The notes under the pieces were generated by a model that saw only the letters and a list, made by a program, of their open reading frames with translations, was not told where the DNA came from and did no database searches. Below are positions 6,821 to 14,196 of a DNA stretch of 19,364 nt, in pieces. The DNA comes from Fen-1258 sp964595365 (GTDB taxonomy: Bacteria > Bacteroidota > Ignavibacteria > Ignavibacteriales > Melioribacteraceae): the NCBI GenBank assembly GCA_964595365.1, contig CAZQQC010000046.1:1-19364 (forward strand). Reading direction: 5' to 3'. Each line of letters begins with the position of its first letter. The first letter of the stretch is position 1. Made by a program: the position numbers and the translations under genes.

Positions 6821-8893
6821 ATGCGAAAGTACTTAACACTGATATTTATTCTTGCCTTCACGGCTTATTGCCGCGCGCAAAATCCTGCCGGAGTCCTTAA
6901 TAAGGATCATACAATTGATACGAATAAAGTTATTCTTACAAATGAAACATTTAACCGGCTCGGTCAGGTAATAACACAGTTCATTACTAATTATCACTAC
7001 AAGAAACAGCCGCTGACCGATTCACTTTCTGTAGAGATCTTCAATGAATATATAAACAACCTTGATAACAATAAACTTTATTTTCTTGCATCGGATATTG
7101 AAGGATTCGAAAAATACCGGGATAAATTTGGCGGTTATTTAAAAAATGGAAATCTTGCCTCCGCTTTTGAAATTTTTAATGTCTTCAAAAAAAGATTAAA
7201 TGAACGGATGAAATACATCGCCGGACTCTTAAAACATAATTTTGATTTTACCATAAACGAGTCTTTTACACCCAACAGGGAAAAAGCCGGGTGGGCAAAA
7301 ACTCCGGCTGAGCTCGATGAACTTTGGCGTAAAAGAATTAAGAATGACGAACTGAACATGATTCTTTCCGGTAAAGATGTTAAAAACGCGGGTGACGTTT
7401 TGGCTAAGCGTTATCACAATTATCACAAAATAATTTTGCAGTACGATGCCGAGGATGTTTTTTCGTTATTCGTTAATTCCTTTACACAGGTGTACGATCC
7501 CCACACTGATTATTTTTCTCCAGCAGCAGCACAGAACTTTAACATTAGCATGAAACTTTCTCTTGAAGGAATCGGTGCATCGCTTCGTCAGGATAACGAT
7601 TACACGGTAGTAGCTTCGATAGTTGCCGGCGGACCGGCAAGCAAAAGCGGGTTACTGAAAGAAGAAGATAAAATAGTTGGAGTGGCTCAAGGAGACGATA
7701 GCGAAGTGGTGGATGTAATTGGCTGGCGTCTGGATGATGTTATTCAATTAATTAGAGGAAAAAAAGGAACGGTAGTTCGTTTGCAGATTCTACACGCAAA
7801 AGACGGTCCGGGCGACCCCCCTACAACAATTAGACTTGTACGCGATGAAGTTAAATTGGAAGAACAAGCTGCCAAAGATGAAATACTTAACGTTCAGGAA
7901 AACGGCATGAATTTTAAGATAGGAATCGTAAAGCTTCCATCTTTCTATACCGATTTCGAAGGGCAGAGATTTGGCAAACCAAATTACAAAAGTACAACGC
8001 GCGACGTTAGAGCAATTTTGAACAAGTTTAAACAGGAAAAAGTGGATGGTGTAATAGTCGACCTAAGAAACAACGGCGGCGGTTCGTTACAGGAAGCAAT
8101 TTCGCTCACAGGGCTGTTTATCAAAGATGGTCCTGTTGTTCAGGTAAAGAACTCGGCTAACATGGTAGAGGTCAATCAAGATCCCGATCCAAACATAGTG
8201 TACGATGGTCCGCTTGCAGTGATTATTAATCGATTCAGCGCATCGGCATCGGAAATCTTTGCCGCTGCAATTCAAGATTACGGCAGAGGATTAATTCTCG
8301 GATCGAATTCTTACGGCAAGGGTACAGTACAAAATATGATTGATCTGAATCGCTCAATTATGGTTTCGGATAAAAATCTGGGACAGCTTAAACTTACCGT
8401 TGCTAAATTTTACAGAACTACGGGAAGTAGTACGCAAAGGTTGGGCGTAAAACCGGATATATCTTTTCCGTCACCTTACAGCTCAAAAGAATTTGGAGAG
8501 AGTTCGCAAAAGAGTGCTCTGCCGTGGGATCAAATTCTACCAAGCAATTTTAATAGATTCTCCAATCTTGCAAAAGTAATTCCAACACTCGAAGAAAAAC
8601 ACGAGAAGAGAATTAAGAATGATCCCGAATACCAATATTTGCTCGAGGAACTAAAAGAATTTAACGAGAATAGAGAACGAAAGACCATCTCTCTGAACGA
8701 AACAATTAGAAAGGAAGAAAGAGAAAAATCGGAAGCCGTTCGTAAACAAAGAGAAGAAGAACTTGCAAAATCTCTTGGCATCAAAATAGAAAATAAAAAA
8801 GAAGTTGATGCTGCGGTTACAAATATAAAAGATTACGAACTGAAAGAAAGCGGCAGAATATTAGCCGATCTGATTCTTTCCAAAGTTGGGTAA
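6821..8893 (+). CDS. prc: Tail-specific (C-terminal processing) protease, S41 family
   Basis: Periplasmic serine protease of the Prc/Tsp type, 690 residues (the E. coli enzyme has 682). It begins with a Sec signal peptide (basic MRK, hydrophobic 4-14, likely cut near residue 19). There is one Cys near the cut, but no proper lipobox. Domains in order: an N-terminal TSP helical domain (about 35-235), a PDZ domain (about 245-342), the S41 catalytic core (about 360-550) and a charged, probably coiled-coil C-terminal region (about 590-690). The catalytic pair is Ser475 in FSASASEIF and Lys500 in SYGKGTVQ, with the same 25-residue spacing as E. coli S452/K477. It degrades or trims periplasmic proteins from their C-terminus, for example cell-wall enzymes or misfolded proteins. 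Its end overlaps the longer possible frame of the ybaK gene. Confidence 0.93.
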   Translation: MRKYLTLIFILAFTAYCRAQNPAGVLNKDHTIDTNKVILTNETFNRLGQVITQFITNYHYKKQPLTDSLSVEIFNEYINNLDNNKLYFLASDIEGFEKYRDKFGGYLKNGNLASAFEIFNVFKKRLNERMKYIAGLLKHNFDFTINESFTPNREKAGWAKTPAELDELWRKRIKNDELNMILSGKDVKNAGDVLAKRYHNYHKIILQYDAEDVFSLFVNSFTQVYDPHTDYFSPAAAQNFNISMKLSLEGIGASLRQDNDYTVVASIVAGGPASKSGLLKEEDKIVGVAQGDDSEVVDVIGWRLDDVIQLIRGKKGTVVRLQILHAKDGPGDPPTTIRLVRDEVKLEEQAAKDEILNVQENGMNFKIGIVKLPSFYTDFEGQRFGKPNYKSTTRDVRAILNKFKQEKVDGVIVDLRNNGGGSLQEAISLTGLFIKDGPVVQVKNSANMVEVNQDPDPNIVYDGPLAVIINRFSASASEIFAAAIQDYGRGLILGSNSYGKGTVQNMIDLNRSIMVSDKNLGQLKLTVAKFYRTTGSSTQRLGVKPDISFPSPYSSKEFGESSQKSALPWDQILPSNFNRFSNLAKVIPTLEEKHEKRIKNDPEYQYLLEELKEFNENRERKTISLNETIRKEEREKSEAVRKQREEELAKSLGIKIENKKEVDAAVTNIKDYELKESGRILADLILSKVG

Positions 8894-8921
8894 ACCCATC
8901 CGGAAGGATTTAGGTGAGGCA

Positions 8922-9386
8922 TTGAAAACAAACGCAATCCGAATCTTAGAATCTCAAAACATCGGATACACAATAATAGAGTACCAATTCAACGAAGAAG
9001 AAATTGACGCCGTTTCGGTAGCGCATAAAATTGGAGCAGAACCGGAAACGGTTTTCAAAACTCTTGTTGCCCGCAACGAAAGAAATGAAATTTTGGTTTT
9101 TGTTATCCCCGGAAACTTTGAACTAAATTTGAAAAAGGCTGCCAAAACATCCGGCTGCAAGAGTATAGAAATGATCAAAGTAAAAGAACTACAACCTTTA
9201 ACCGGTTACATTCGTGGCGGATGTTCGCCAATCGGGATGAAAAAATTATTTTCGACATTCATAGACGAAACTGCACAGCTTCACGAAAAAATTTACTGCA
9301 GTGCCGGTATGCGCAGGATGCAAATATACATTGCGCCGGGCAATCTTTGCTCGGTTACGAAGGGTAAGTTTGCCGATCTAACTTAA
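8922..9386 (+). CDS. ybaK: YbaK/EbsC-type aminoacyl-tRNA deacylase
   Basis: Trans-editing factor that hydrolyses mischarged tRNA (Cys-tRNA(Pro) in well-studied YbaK) in the cytosol. The family core is complete: TNAIRIL at the start, the FKTLV lysine motif, VFVIPGN, a KKAAK helix, LQPLTGYIRGGCSPIGMKK, and the end SAGMRRMQ...GKFADL. I chose the TTG at 8922 because family members start just before TNA and an AGGTG site lies a few bases upstream. This gives 154 residues. An alternative TTG at 8886 would add 12 residues and overlap the end of prc by 8 bases. Cotranscription with prc is likely. ProS, whose cysteine mischarging YbaK corrects, is encoded about 2 kb away. Confidence 0.88.
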   Translation: MKTNAIRILESQNIGYTIIEYQFNEEEIDAVSVAHKIGAEPETVFKTLVARNERNEILVFVIPGNFELNLKKAAKTSGCKSIEMIKVKELQPLTGYIRGGCSPIGMKKLFSTFIDETAQLHEKIYCSAGMRRMQIYIAPGNLCSVTKGKFADLT

Positions 9387-9409
9387 TTTTTATTTTCGAT
9401 ACTTTTTTA

Positions 9410-9417
9410 TAGATTTG
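9410..9417 (+). promoter_or_regulatory. -7 promoter element (TAnnTTTG) for the 54-aa gene
   Basis: TAGATTTG is an exact match to TAnnTTTG, 25 bases upstream of the ATG. No TTG is seen at the -33 position, so the call rests on one element. It would give the small gene its own promoter, separate from ybaK. Confidence 0.4.
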
Positions 9418-9442
9418 GCACCAAAATTAAACGGAGTTTACA

Positions 9443-9607
9443 ATGGCAAAACAACAATCGTTTGCCGATAAAGCAAAAGCGAAACACAGATCTGCAGCTG
9501 TGAACGTGAAGTTCATTAAAACTATCAAAACTGCTGCCGGTACTTATAAATTTCAGGAGAAATTTGTTAAGATCGACGATATCAGCAAGATAGGAACAAT
9601 TAAATAA
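9443..9607 (+). CDS. Small basic protein of unknown function, 54 aa
   Basis: A short ORF with good signals: a GGAG site seven bases before the ATG, a -7 promoter element upstream and a bidirectional terminator 30 bases after the stop. The product is lysine-rich and cytosolic. It starts with a charged, probably helical or disordered segment (MAKQQSFADKAKAKHR), followed by an alternating hydrophobic/polar region (residues 19-54) that could form beta strands, with a GTYKFQEKFVKIDD core. The pattern resembles the tiny lysine-rich proteins found across Bacteroidota-type genomes, but I cannot name a family. An expressed gene is more likely than a chance ORF, given the framing signals. Confidence 0.7.
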   Translation: MAKQQSFADKAKAKHRSAAVNVKFIKTIKTAAGTYKFQEKFVKIDDISKIGTIK

Positions 9608-9636
9608 GTTCGCGTCTGCAAAAGGAAAGTAACAAT

Positions 9637-9664
9637 AAAAACCCCCGTTGTGCCGGAGGTTTTT
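9637..9664. terminator. Bidirectional intrinsic terminator
   Basis: AAAAACC (9637-9643) pairs with GGTTTTT (9658-9664), and CCG with CGG inside after one mismatch, around a short loop. The stem has A and T tracts on both sides, so it can end transcription from the + strand (54-aa gene) and from the - strand (NifU-like gene, stop at 9694). Confidence 0.8.
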
Positions 9665-9693
9665 AGTTTTAAATCTTAAAAGTGTTAAAAAAA

Positions 9694-10239
9694 TTAATCG
9701 GCAGAAATTACTTCGATAGCAGGATTAACTTCGCGTTTCAGTAAATTTTCAATTGCAACTAATGTTCCGCGGATAGAACTCGGACAGCTGCCGCATGCGC
9801 CTTGATAACGGATTTTCAAGGTAAGTCCTTCCATACCGGTAACCTGCAAACCGCCGCCGTCACCTGCAAGAGCAGGGCGAACACGTTGGTCGAGTATCTC
9901 ATTAATCTTTTTGAGCAAGGCGGTTTCTTCTTCTTTGCTTACGCCGATTTCTTTTTCCTGCGGTATAAGTACTTTATCAAAATTTTTGATGAACTCAACA
10001 AGCGGTCGCTGAATTTGTCCCCAATTTGCTTTTGGTTCTTTTTCGATTGTGATAAATTTATCCATGTAGAAAACGGAAACAACACCCGGAATTTCAAAAA
10101 TACCTTTAGCCAAAGGATCGTTAACAGCTTCATCTTTCGATTGAAAATTTCTGGTTTCCCTTTGAAGAAGTTTTTCGTTAAGAATAAACTTCAATGCCTG
10201 CGGATTGGGTGTAAGATCAACATCTTGAACCATTAACAT
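9694..10239 (-). CDS. NifU-like (Nfu) iron-sulfur cluster scaffold protein
   Basis: Two-domain Fe-S carrier, 181 residues, cytosolic. Residues about 5-92 match the Nfu N-terminal domain (start near TPNPQALKFILN, then GIFEIPGVVSVFYMDKFITI). Residues about 104-180 are the NifU C-terminal domain with RPALAGDGGGLQV and the cluster-binding CGSCPSS, giving Cys149 and Cys152, the CxxC that holds a [4Fe-4S] cluster at a dimer interface. It delivers clusters to target enzymes. The first ATG is favoured because AGGGAG lies five bases upstream; a second ATG is two codons in. An exact -7 element lies upstream, so it need not depend on the rsmI transcript. Confidence 0.92.
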   Translation of the reverse strand: MLMVQDVDLTPNPQALKFILNEKLLQRETRNFQSKDEAVNDPLAKGIFEIPGVVSVFYMDKFITIEKEPKANWGQIQRPLVEFIKNFDKVLIPQEKEIGVSKEEETALLKKINEILDQRVRPALAGDGGGLQVTGMEGLTLKIRYQGACGSCPSSIRGTLVAIENLLKREVNPAIEVISAD

Positions 10240-10287
10240 AACGGCTCCCTTCTTTTTGCTTTAAACGAAAACTCATTTTAACTAGTT

Positions 10288-10295
10288 CAAATATA
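10288..10295 (-). promoter_or_regulatory. -7 promoter element (TAnnTTTG) for the NifU-like gene
   Basis: On the - strand this reads TATATTTG, an exact match, 48 bases upstream of the start codon. No good -33 TTG is present at the right distance. It suggests an internal promoter between rsmI and the NifU-like gene. Confidence 0.4.
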
Positions 10296-10318
10296 CTAAA
10301 ATCGATCAAACTTTGGAG

Positions 10319-11002
10319 TTAATTGTGGTTATCAATCAGAAGTACAAACTCACCCTTCAGCTTCTTTTCTGAAATGGTTTTCAAAATATCGCCGGTTTTA
10401 CCCCGGTAAAATTTTTCTGTGGATAATGTGAGGTTAAATGCAACACAGATTTGAGTTGAAACGCCAAATATTTTTGAAACGTCGGTTAGAATTGCAGTAA
10501 GTCTATACGGTGTTTCCATTATAACAATCAGTTCTTTGATTCTTTTCAATCCCAGCAGTTCTTTTTTTCTAAGCTTGCTATTTGGAGATAACCAACCCGC
10601 ATAGTAAAACTTTTCAAACTTAAACCCGGAACCTACAAGCGCAGGCAGAAGAGAACTTGCACCGGGCACGGGCACAACATCAATCTTTGCATCTATGCAC
10701 ATCCGGACCAGATCGGCACCGGGATCGGAGAAAAGTGGAGTGCCGCAATCTGACATCAACGCTGCATTCTTTCCGTTCTTTATCGAGCTGAAAATTTCCT
10801 GTGAAGATTCTTTTTCATTGTGTTCGTTAAGCGAAAATAATTCTTTGCTGATTTGAAAATGAGAAAGTAACCGTTTTGCTTCCTTGAATTCTTCACAGAT
10901 TATGAAATCAACTTCTTTGAGTATTGAAAGTGCACGGAGGGAAATATCTTCGTAATTGCCTATCGGTGTTGAAACGATGTATAATTTTCTTGTGTTTGTC
11001 AT
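10319..11002 (-). CDS. rsmI: RsmI-like 16S rRNA 2'-O-methyltransferase (divergent)
   Basis: Tetrapyrrole-methylase-fold SAM enzyme; RsmI methylates the ribose of C1402 in 16S rRNA. Family marks are present: STPIGNYEDISLRAL (11-25), SDCGTPLFSDPGADLVR (84-100) and VPVPGASSLLPAL. It is 227 residues, shorter than E. coli RsmI (286), and appears to lack the C-terminal domain, as in some Bacteroidota. Several otherwise strongly kept positions differ: EEFKEA replaces the usual EDTR.., METPYRL replaces YESPHR, and AFNLTL replaces ARELTK. It may therefore act on another site. Its ATG overlaps the TGA of the GIY-YIG ORF (ATGA) and lies inside a palindromic repeat. No good ribosome binding site is visible. 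Confidence 0.78.
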   Translation of the reverse strand: MTNTRKLYIVSTPIGNYEDISLRALSILKEVDFIICEEFKEAKRLLSHFQISKELFSLNEHNEKESSQEIFSSIKNGKNAALMSDCGTPLFSDPGADLVRMCIDAKIDVVPVPGASSLLPALVGSGFKFEKFYYAGWLSPNSKLRKKELLGLKRIKELIVIMETPYRLTAILTDVSKIFGVSTQICVAFNLTLSTEKFYRGKTGDILKTISEKKLKGEFVLLIDNHN

Positions 11003-11023
11003 GCTGAACTCGTTTCAGCATCT
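10997..11023 (+). repeat. 27-nt palindromic repeat, copy A
   Basis: ATGCTGAA (11001-11008) pairs with TTCAGCAT (11014-11021) around CTCGT. The unit starts with TGTC and ends with CT. It is the same family as the copy at 11320-11346, in inverted orientation. On the - strand it encodes the last residues and stop of the GIY-YIG ORF and supplies the ATG of rsmI. Confidence 0.75.
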
Positions 11024-11292
11024 TTGTTTTGTTCGAACCAACCTTCCGCCAGATCAATCCATCCAGCATTAACAGATTCAATCAAATTTATTTTCCAGTC
11101 CCGATGCCAATTCATTAATTGTTTTTCACGTCGGATAGCGGAATTAACATCTGACATTAATTCATAATAGACAAGTTTTGTCAAATTATATTTTTTTGTA
11201 AACCCATCGATAAGTTTTTGTTTATGTTCAAATACTCTTCGTTTGAGATTATTTGTAACTCCAATATAAAGGGTCTTAGAAGTATTTGTCAT
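10999..11292 (-). CDS. GIY-YIG nuclease domain protein, N-terminally short
   Basis: Single-domain GIY-YIG protein of the small stand-alone type (YhbQ-like), 97 residues from the ATG. The YIG half (Tyr9-Ile10-Gly11), catalytic arginine in NLKRR (Arg19), EH (22-23), LVYYE and the metal-binding glutamate in REKQL (Glu56) are all present. The first strand with the GIY tyrosine is missing from this ORF, yet it is encoded just upstream in frame as YYIYI (11293-11307). Where family members have their start ATG, an ATA stands (11308-11310). The frame is open back to the proS stop with no ATG, GTG or TTG. The last residues (AETSSA and stop) come from a palindromic repeat. The protein may cut structured DNA, or the gene may be decaying. 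Confidence 0.72.
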   Translation of the reverse strand: MTNTSKTLYIGVTNNLKRRVFEHKQKLIDGFTKKYNLTKLVYYELMSDVNSAIRREKQLMNWHRDWKINLIESVNAGWIDLAEGWFEQNKDAETSSA

Positions 11293-11319
11293 AATATAAA
11301 TGTAGTATATATTTATATT

Positions 11320-11346
11320 AGACCCCGAGACAAGTTCGGGGTGACA
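11320..11346 (-). repeat. 27-nt palindromic repeat, copy B
   Basis: On the + strand ACCCCGA (11322-11328) pairs with TCGGGGT (11336-11342). Read on the - strand, the unit aligns base for base with copy A (19 of 27 identical). It starts with TGTCA and shares the GAACT.GT.TC centre. It begins 18 bases after the proS stop and may also act as a mRNA 3' hairpin for proS. Confidence 0.75.
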
Positions 11347-11364
11347 TTCACTAAAGTTAATTAT

Positions 11365-13050
11365 CTATATCGGCTGCCGAAGCTGGTTTGTTAAATCTGC
11401 CAGTGCAACAACTTTTTTATTGCCGGTTTTTCGGTTTTTAATTTCTACCTTGCCATCTTTCAGATTCTTTTCGCCAACGATAATTTGAATTGGCATACCA
11501 AGCAAATCGGCATCGTTGAATTTGAATCCTGCGCTTACATCGTTACGGTCGTCGAACAAGACTTCGTAACCTTCACCGGCCAATTCCAAATAAATTTTTT
11601 CACAGGAGTCTGCGATCAAACTATTCTTCATGTTCAAACCAATCAACTGGATATTGAAAGGACTAAGAGGCGCTTTCCAGATAATCCCTTTCTCATCGTA
11701 ATTTTGCTCGATGAAGCACGCTAAAATTCTTTCCACGCCGATTCCGTAACTTCCCATTACAATTGGATGCTCTTTTCCGTTTTCATCAAGATACATAACA
11801 CCCAGAGCCTCGGCATATTTTGTTCCGAGTTTGAAAATATGGCCCAGTTCAATTGCCTTGAACACATCCAGTATTGCGCCGCATCGTGTACATTTTTCAC
11901 CGCTATCAACGGTTCTTAAATCAAGATATTCAACTTTTAGTACATCGCGTTTCAAATCTATTCCACCTATGTGATAATCGTTTTTGTTTGCACCGCTGTA
12001 AAGGTTATTTCCATTCTTCAATAAATTATCGGCAATGATTCGATATTTGAAACCAATAGGACCGATAGAGCCTGCATCGGCACCGGTAATTTCTTTTAAC
12101 TCTTCCGGATGGGCTGGACGGACAATGCCGCCGAGCACAGAACTTAATTTTGTTTCGTTCACCTCGTCGTTGCCAAGCATAAGTACAAGAACCGGCTGCC
12201 CGTCATGAATATATATTCTAGATTTAGCCGTTTCATGTTCATGAATTTTTAAGAACGCGCACAGTTCGTCTATCGATTTTACATTTGGCGTAAAAATTTC
12301 GTAGATGTTTTTGCTTTCATTGTCGTGTTTCGCTTGTTCGGCAACAGATTGAGCAACTTCAACATTTGCAGTGTAGCCGCACTTCTCACAGTACGCAACC
12401 GTGTCTTCGCCGGCATCGCTTTTCACCATGAACTCTTCCGATTTGCTGCCGCCCATTGCGCCGCTCGAAGCGCCGACAACAAAATATTTCAAACCACATC
12501 TGTCAAATATGGCGCGGTATGCTTTATCGTGAAGCGCATAACCAGCATCCAAGCCGGCAAAATCTTTATCGAGAGTGTAAGCATCTTTCATAATAAATTG
12601 TCTTCCGCGAATCACACCGCTACGCGGGCGCGGTTCGTTTCTAAACTTTGTTTGAATCTGATACCAGATTTGCGGTAAATCTTTGTAAGAGACAACCGAA
12701 CCTTTAGCATGGAAAGCAACAATTTCTTCGTGTGTCGGAGCTAAAATATAATCGCGGTTCTTAACATGAAAAAGAATATCGCCGAAGGCTTCAACGCGTC
12801 CGGTTTGTTCCCAAATTTCTTTCGGGTTTAAGCCGGGGAAATAAAATTCCTGTCCGCCAATTGCATTCATTTCTTCGCGAATGATGTCCATAATTTTTCT
12901 GAGCACTTTATATCCAAGCGGCAGCCACGAATAAATTCCGGCGGAAACCTGCCTTACCAATCCTGCACGAATCATTAAAATGTGGCTTGGAATAACCGCT
13001 TCAGACGGTACTTCTTTTAATGTAGGAACGAATGATTTGCTTAATCTCAT
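11365..13050 (-). CDS. proS: Prolyl-tRNA synthetase (bacterial type with editing domain)
   Basis: Class II synthetase that charges tRNA(Pro) with proline in the cytosol. It is about 561 residues, full length for the bacterial form with the inserted editing domain between motifs 2 and 3. Visible parts: the N-terminal signature RLSKSFVPTLKEVPSEA...SAGIYSWLPLGYKVL; motif 2 around FRNEPRPRSGVIRGR and FIMKDAYTLD; the INS editing domain (about 225-385) with LVLMLGNDEVNETKL and GSIGPIGFK; motif 3 GSYGIGVERILACFIEQ; and a C-terminal anticodon-binding domain. A CxxC pair (CEKCGY) and a second (CTRCGA) flank the INS region. The ATG at 13050 is preferred; an upstream TTG (13056) would add two residues. 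Family members begin with M-R-x-S. The INS domain clears Ala-tRNA(Pro); the YbaK homologue in this window could clear Cys-tRNA(Pro). Confidence 0.95.
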   Translation of the reverse strand: MRLSKSFVPTLKEVPSEAVIPSHILMIRAGLVRQVSAGIYSWLPLGYKVLRKIMDIIREEMNAIGGQEFYFPGLNPKEIWEQTGRVEAFGDILFHVKNRDYILAPTHEEIVAFHAKGSVVSYKDLPQIWYQIQTKFRNEPRPRSGVIRGRQFIMKDAYTLDKDFAGLDAGYALHDKAYRAIFDRCGLKYFVVGASSGAMGGSKSEEFMVKSDAGEDTVAYCEKCGYTANVEVAQSVAEQAKHDNESKNIYEIFTPNVKSIDELCAFLKIHEHETAKSRIYIHDGQPVLVLMLGNDEVNETKLSSVLGGIVRPAHPEELKEITGADAGSIGPIGFKYRIIADNLLKNGNNLYSGANKNDYHIGGIDLKRDVLKVEYLDLRTVDSGEKCTRCGAILDVFKAIELGHIFKLGTKYAEALGVMYLDENGKEHPIVMGSYGIGVERILACFIEQNYDEKGIIWKAPLSPFNIQLIGLNMKNSLIADSCEKIYLELAGEGYEVLFDDRNDVSAGFKFNDADLLGMPIQIIVGEKNLKDGKVEIKNRKTGNKKVVALADLTNQLRQPI

Positions 13051-13081
13051 TACCAAAATATTTTAGTTTAAAAATTATGCG

Positions 13082-13089
13082 CAAAGATA
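13082..13089 (-). promoter_or_regulatory. -7 promoter element (TAnnTTTG) for proS
   Basis: On the - strand it reads TATCTTTG followed by CG, an exact match, 31 bases upstream of the preferred proS ATG. The same ten-base string precedes tsaC. No TTG is found at the -33 distance. Confidence 0.5.
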
Positions 13090-13133
13090 AGAAATGGAAA
13101 AGCGAATATGAAATTGCAATTGGCTAACGGATG

Positions 13134-13233
13134 TTACGCAAAGGTTGTGCTTGACAAACGAATTTTTTGTTGTCTTAAAGAAAATACCCGTTTTACAATT
13201 TTAATTTTTCATGGTCGATCAAACCTTGCGTAA
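13134..13233. repeat. MITE-like inverted-repeat element, copy 1
   Basis: About 100 bp with inverted ends: TTACGCAAAGGTT (13134-13146) against AAACCTTGCGTAA (13221-13233), with one extra A on the left. The right 29 bases (13205-13233) match the right end of the element at 17024-17092 in 24 of 29 positions. The element lies between hisN and proS and has no ORF. Confidence 0.65.
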
Positions 13234-13262
13234 GGGGATTTGGTTAATGTAAACTTTAAACC

Positions 13263-13293
13263 ATGTAGGTCGATTAACCTGATAAACCTACAT
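13263..13293. repeat. Hairpin downstream of hisN
   Basis: ATGTAGGT (13263-13270) pairs exactly with ACCTACAT (13286-13293), and TTA/TAA can pair inside the 15-base loop. It is about 70 bases past the hisN stop on the - strand and lacks a T tract, so it may be a processing or weak termination structure. Apart from this, the proS -7 element and the repeat element, the gap 13051-13362 holds nothing assignable. Confidence 0.45.
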
Positions 13294-13362
13294 CATAATT
13301 ATTTCTATTATAAAAACATTTTTGAGGAATAGAAAACAACTGTACAGCACTGGTTCTTATTC

Positions 13363-14124
13363 TTAGTTTAATAACCCGACTACTTCACGATGGATAGAAC
13401 CACCGGTTGCAATTATGCTGTTGCCCATTAGAGGATCTCCGCCTTTATAATCGGTAATTTTTCCGCCGGCACCATGAATGATAGGAATCAACGCAAGCAG
13501 ATCCCACGGATTCATGATCGGGTCGATCATAATATCTGCGTAACCGGTTGCAACAAGATAGTAGCCATAGCAGTCGCCCCACTGTCTGTACATTTTAACT
13601 TTATGAACAAGCCCATCAAACTTTTTTATATCCCGGTACTTTTCAATGTCAAGTTGATCTGTGGTAAGAAGAACTGCGTTGGAAAGATAGTCACACTTTC
13701 TTACGTGAACTTTAATTTCGTTTAATTCGGTAGAACTTCCGTCGCCGATTAGAAATTCATTCAGGATGGGCTGATTAATTACGCCAAGAACCGGCTTGCC
13801 GTTTTTCAGCAATGCAATCAGGGTTCCGAACGTGATCGTACCACAAATAAAACTTTTAGTACCATCGATCGGGTCGAGAACCCATTTGTATTCCGAATCA
13901 GGATTGTGTTCGCCGAACTCCTCTCCTAAAATTCCGTGATCCGGAAAATATTTTATGATCATTCCACGCATTAGCTCTTCGGCTTTTTTATCTGCTATGG
14001 TTACAGGAGACAAATCTTTCTTCGTATCTACCGAAATGCCGCTGCGCCAGTAGTTTTTGATAATCTTACCGCTTTCATTGGCAAGAGCTTTGCAAAAATT
14101 TTTCGCTTCGTTTAATTCATTCAT
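13363..14124 (-). CDS. hisN: Histidinol-phosphatase, inositol monophosphatase family (HisN type)
   Basis: Mg-dependent phosphatase, 253 residues. HisN removes phosphate from histidinol phosphate, the second-last stage of histidine synthesis. IMPase-fold motifs: SPVTIADKKAEE (39-50), the GEEFGEH loop with Glu68/Glu69, LDPIDGTKSF with Asp84 and Asp87 as metal ligands, and NPWDLLALIP with Asp208. The wording SPVTIAD, PDHGILGEEFG, FGTLIALL and WGDCYGYYL is closer to the HisN group than to generic inositol phosphatases, so HisN is the best call. No other his genes are nearby, so a broader sugar-phosphate role is not excluded. It diverges from tsaC and has its own two-part promoter. Confidence 0.82.
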   Translation of the reverse strand: MNELNEAKNFCKALANESGKIIKNYWRSGISVDTKKDLSPVTIADKKAEELMRGMIIKYFPDHGILGEEFGEHNPDSEYKWVLDPIDGTKSFICGTITFGTLIALLKNGKPVLGVINQPILNEFLIGDGSSTELNEIKVHVRKCDYLSNAVLLTTDQLDIEKYRDIKKFDGLVHKVKMYRQWGDCYGYYLVATGYADIMIDPIMNPWDLLALIPIIHGAGGKITDYKGGDPLMGNSIIATGGSIHREVVGLLN

Positions 14125-14158
14125 CGTTTTGAATCAAAATCCGGTTCGTGGTTTAACA

Positions 14159-14189
14159 CAAAAATATTCTAATTACACTTCTTTAACAA
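14159..14189 (-). promoter_or_regulatory. Bacteroidota-type promoter for hisN
   Basis: On the - strand TTG (14189-14187) is followed after 20 bases by TATTTTTG (14166-14159), an exact TAnnTTTG -7 element with correct spacing. It is the best two-part promoter in the window and would give a leader of about 25-30 bases. Confidence 0.6.
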
Positions 14190-14196
14190 AAAATTA

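Noticed and set aside
9802..10236. 144-residue frame on the + strand opposite the NifU-like gene
   Set aside because: The - strand carries the full NifU-like protein with its CxxC motif.
10978..11292. rsmI and the GIY-YIG ORF both begin MTNT with near-identical first 11 bases, suggesting a target duplication
   Set aside because: The MTN in the GIY-YIG protein is native to the family's first loop (the usual Y-I-x-T-N), so the likeness is probably chance.
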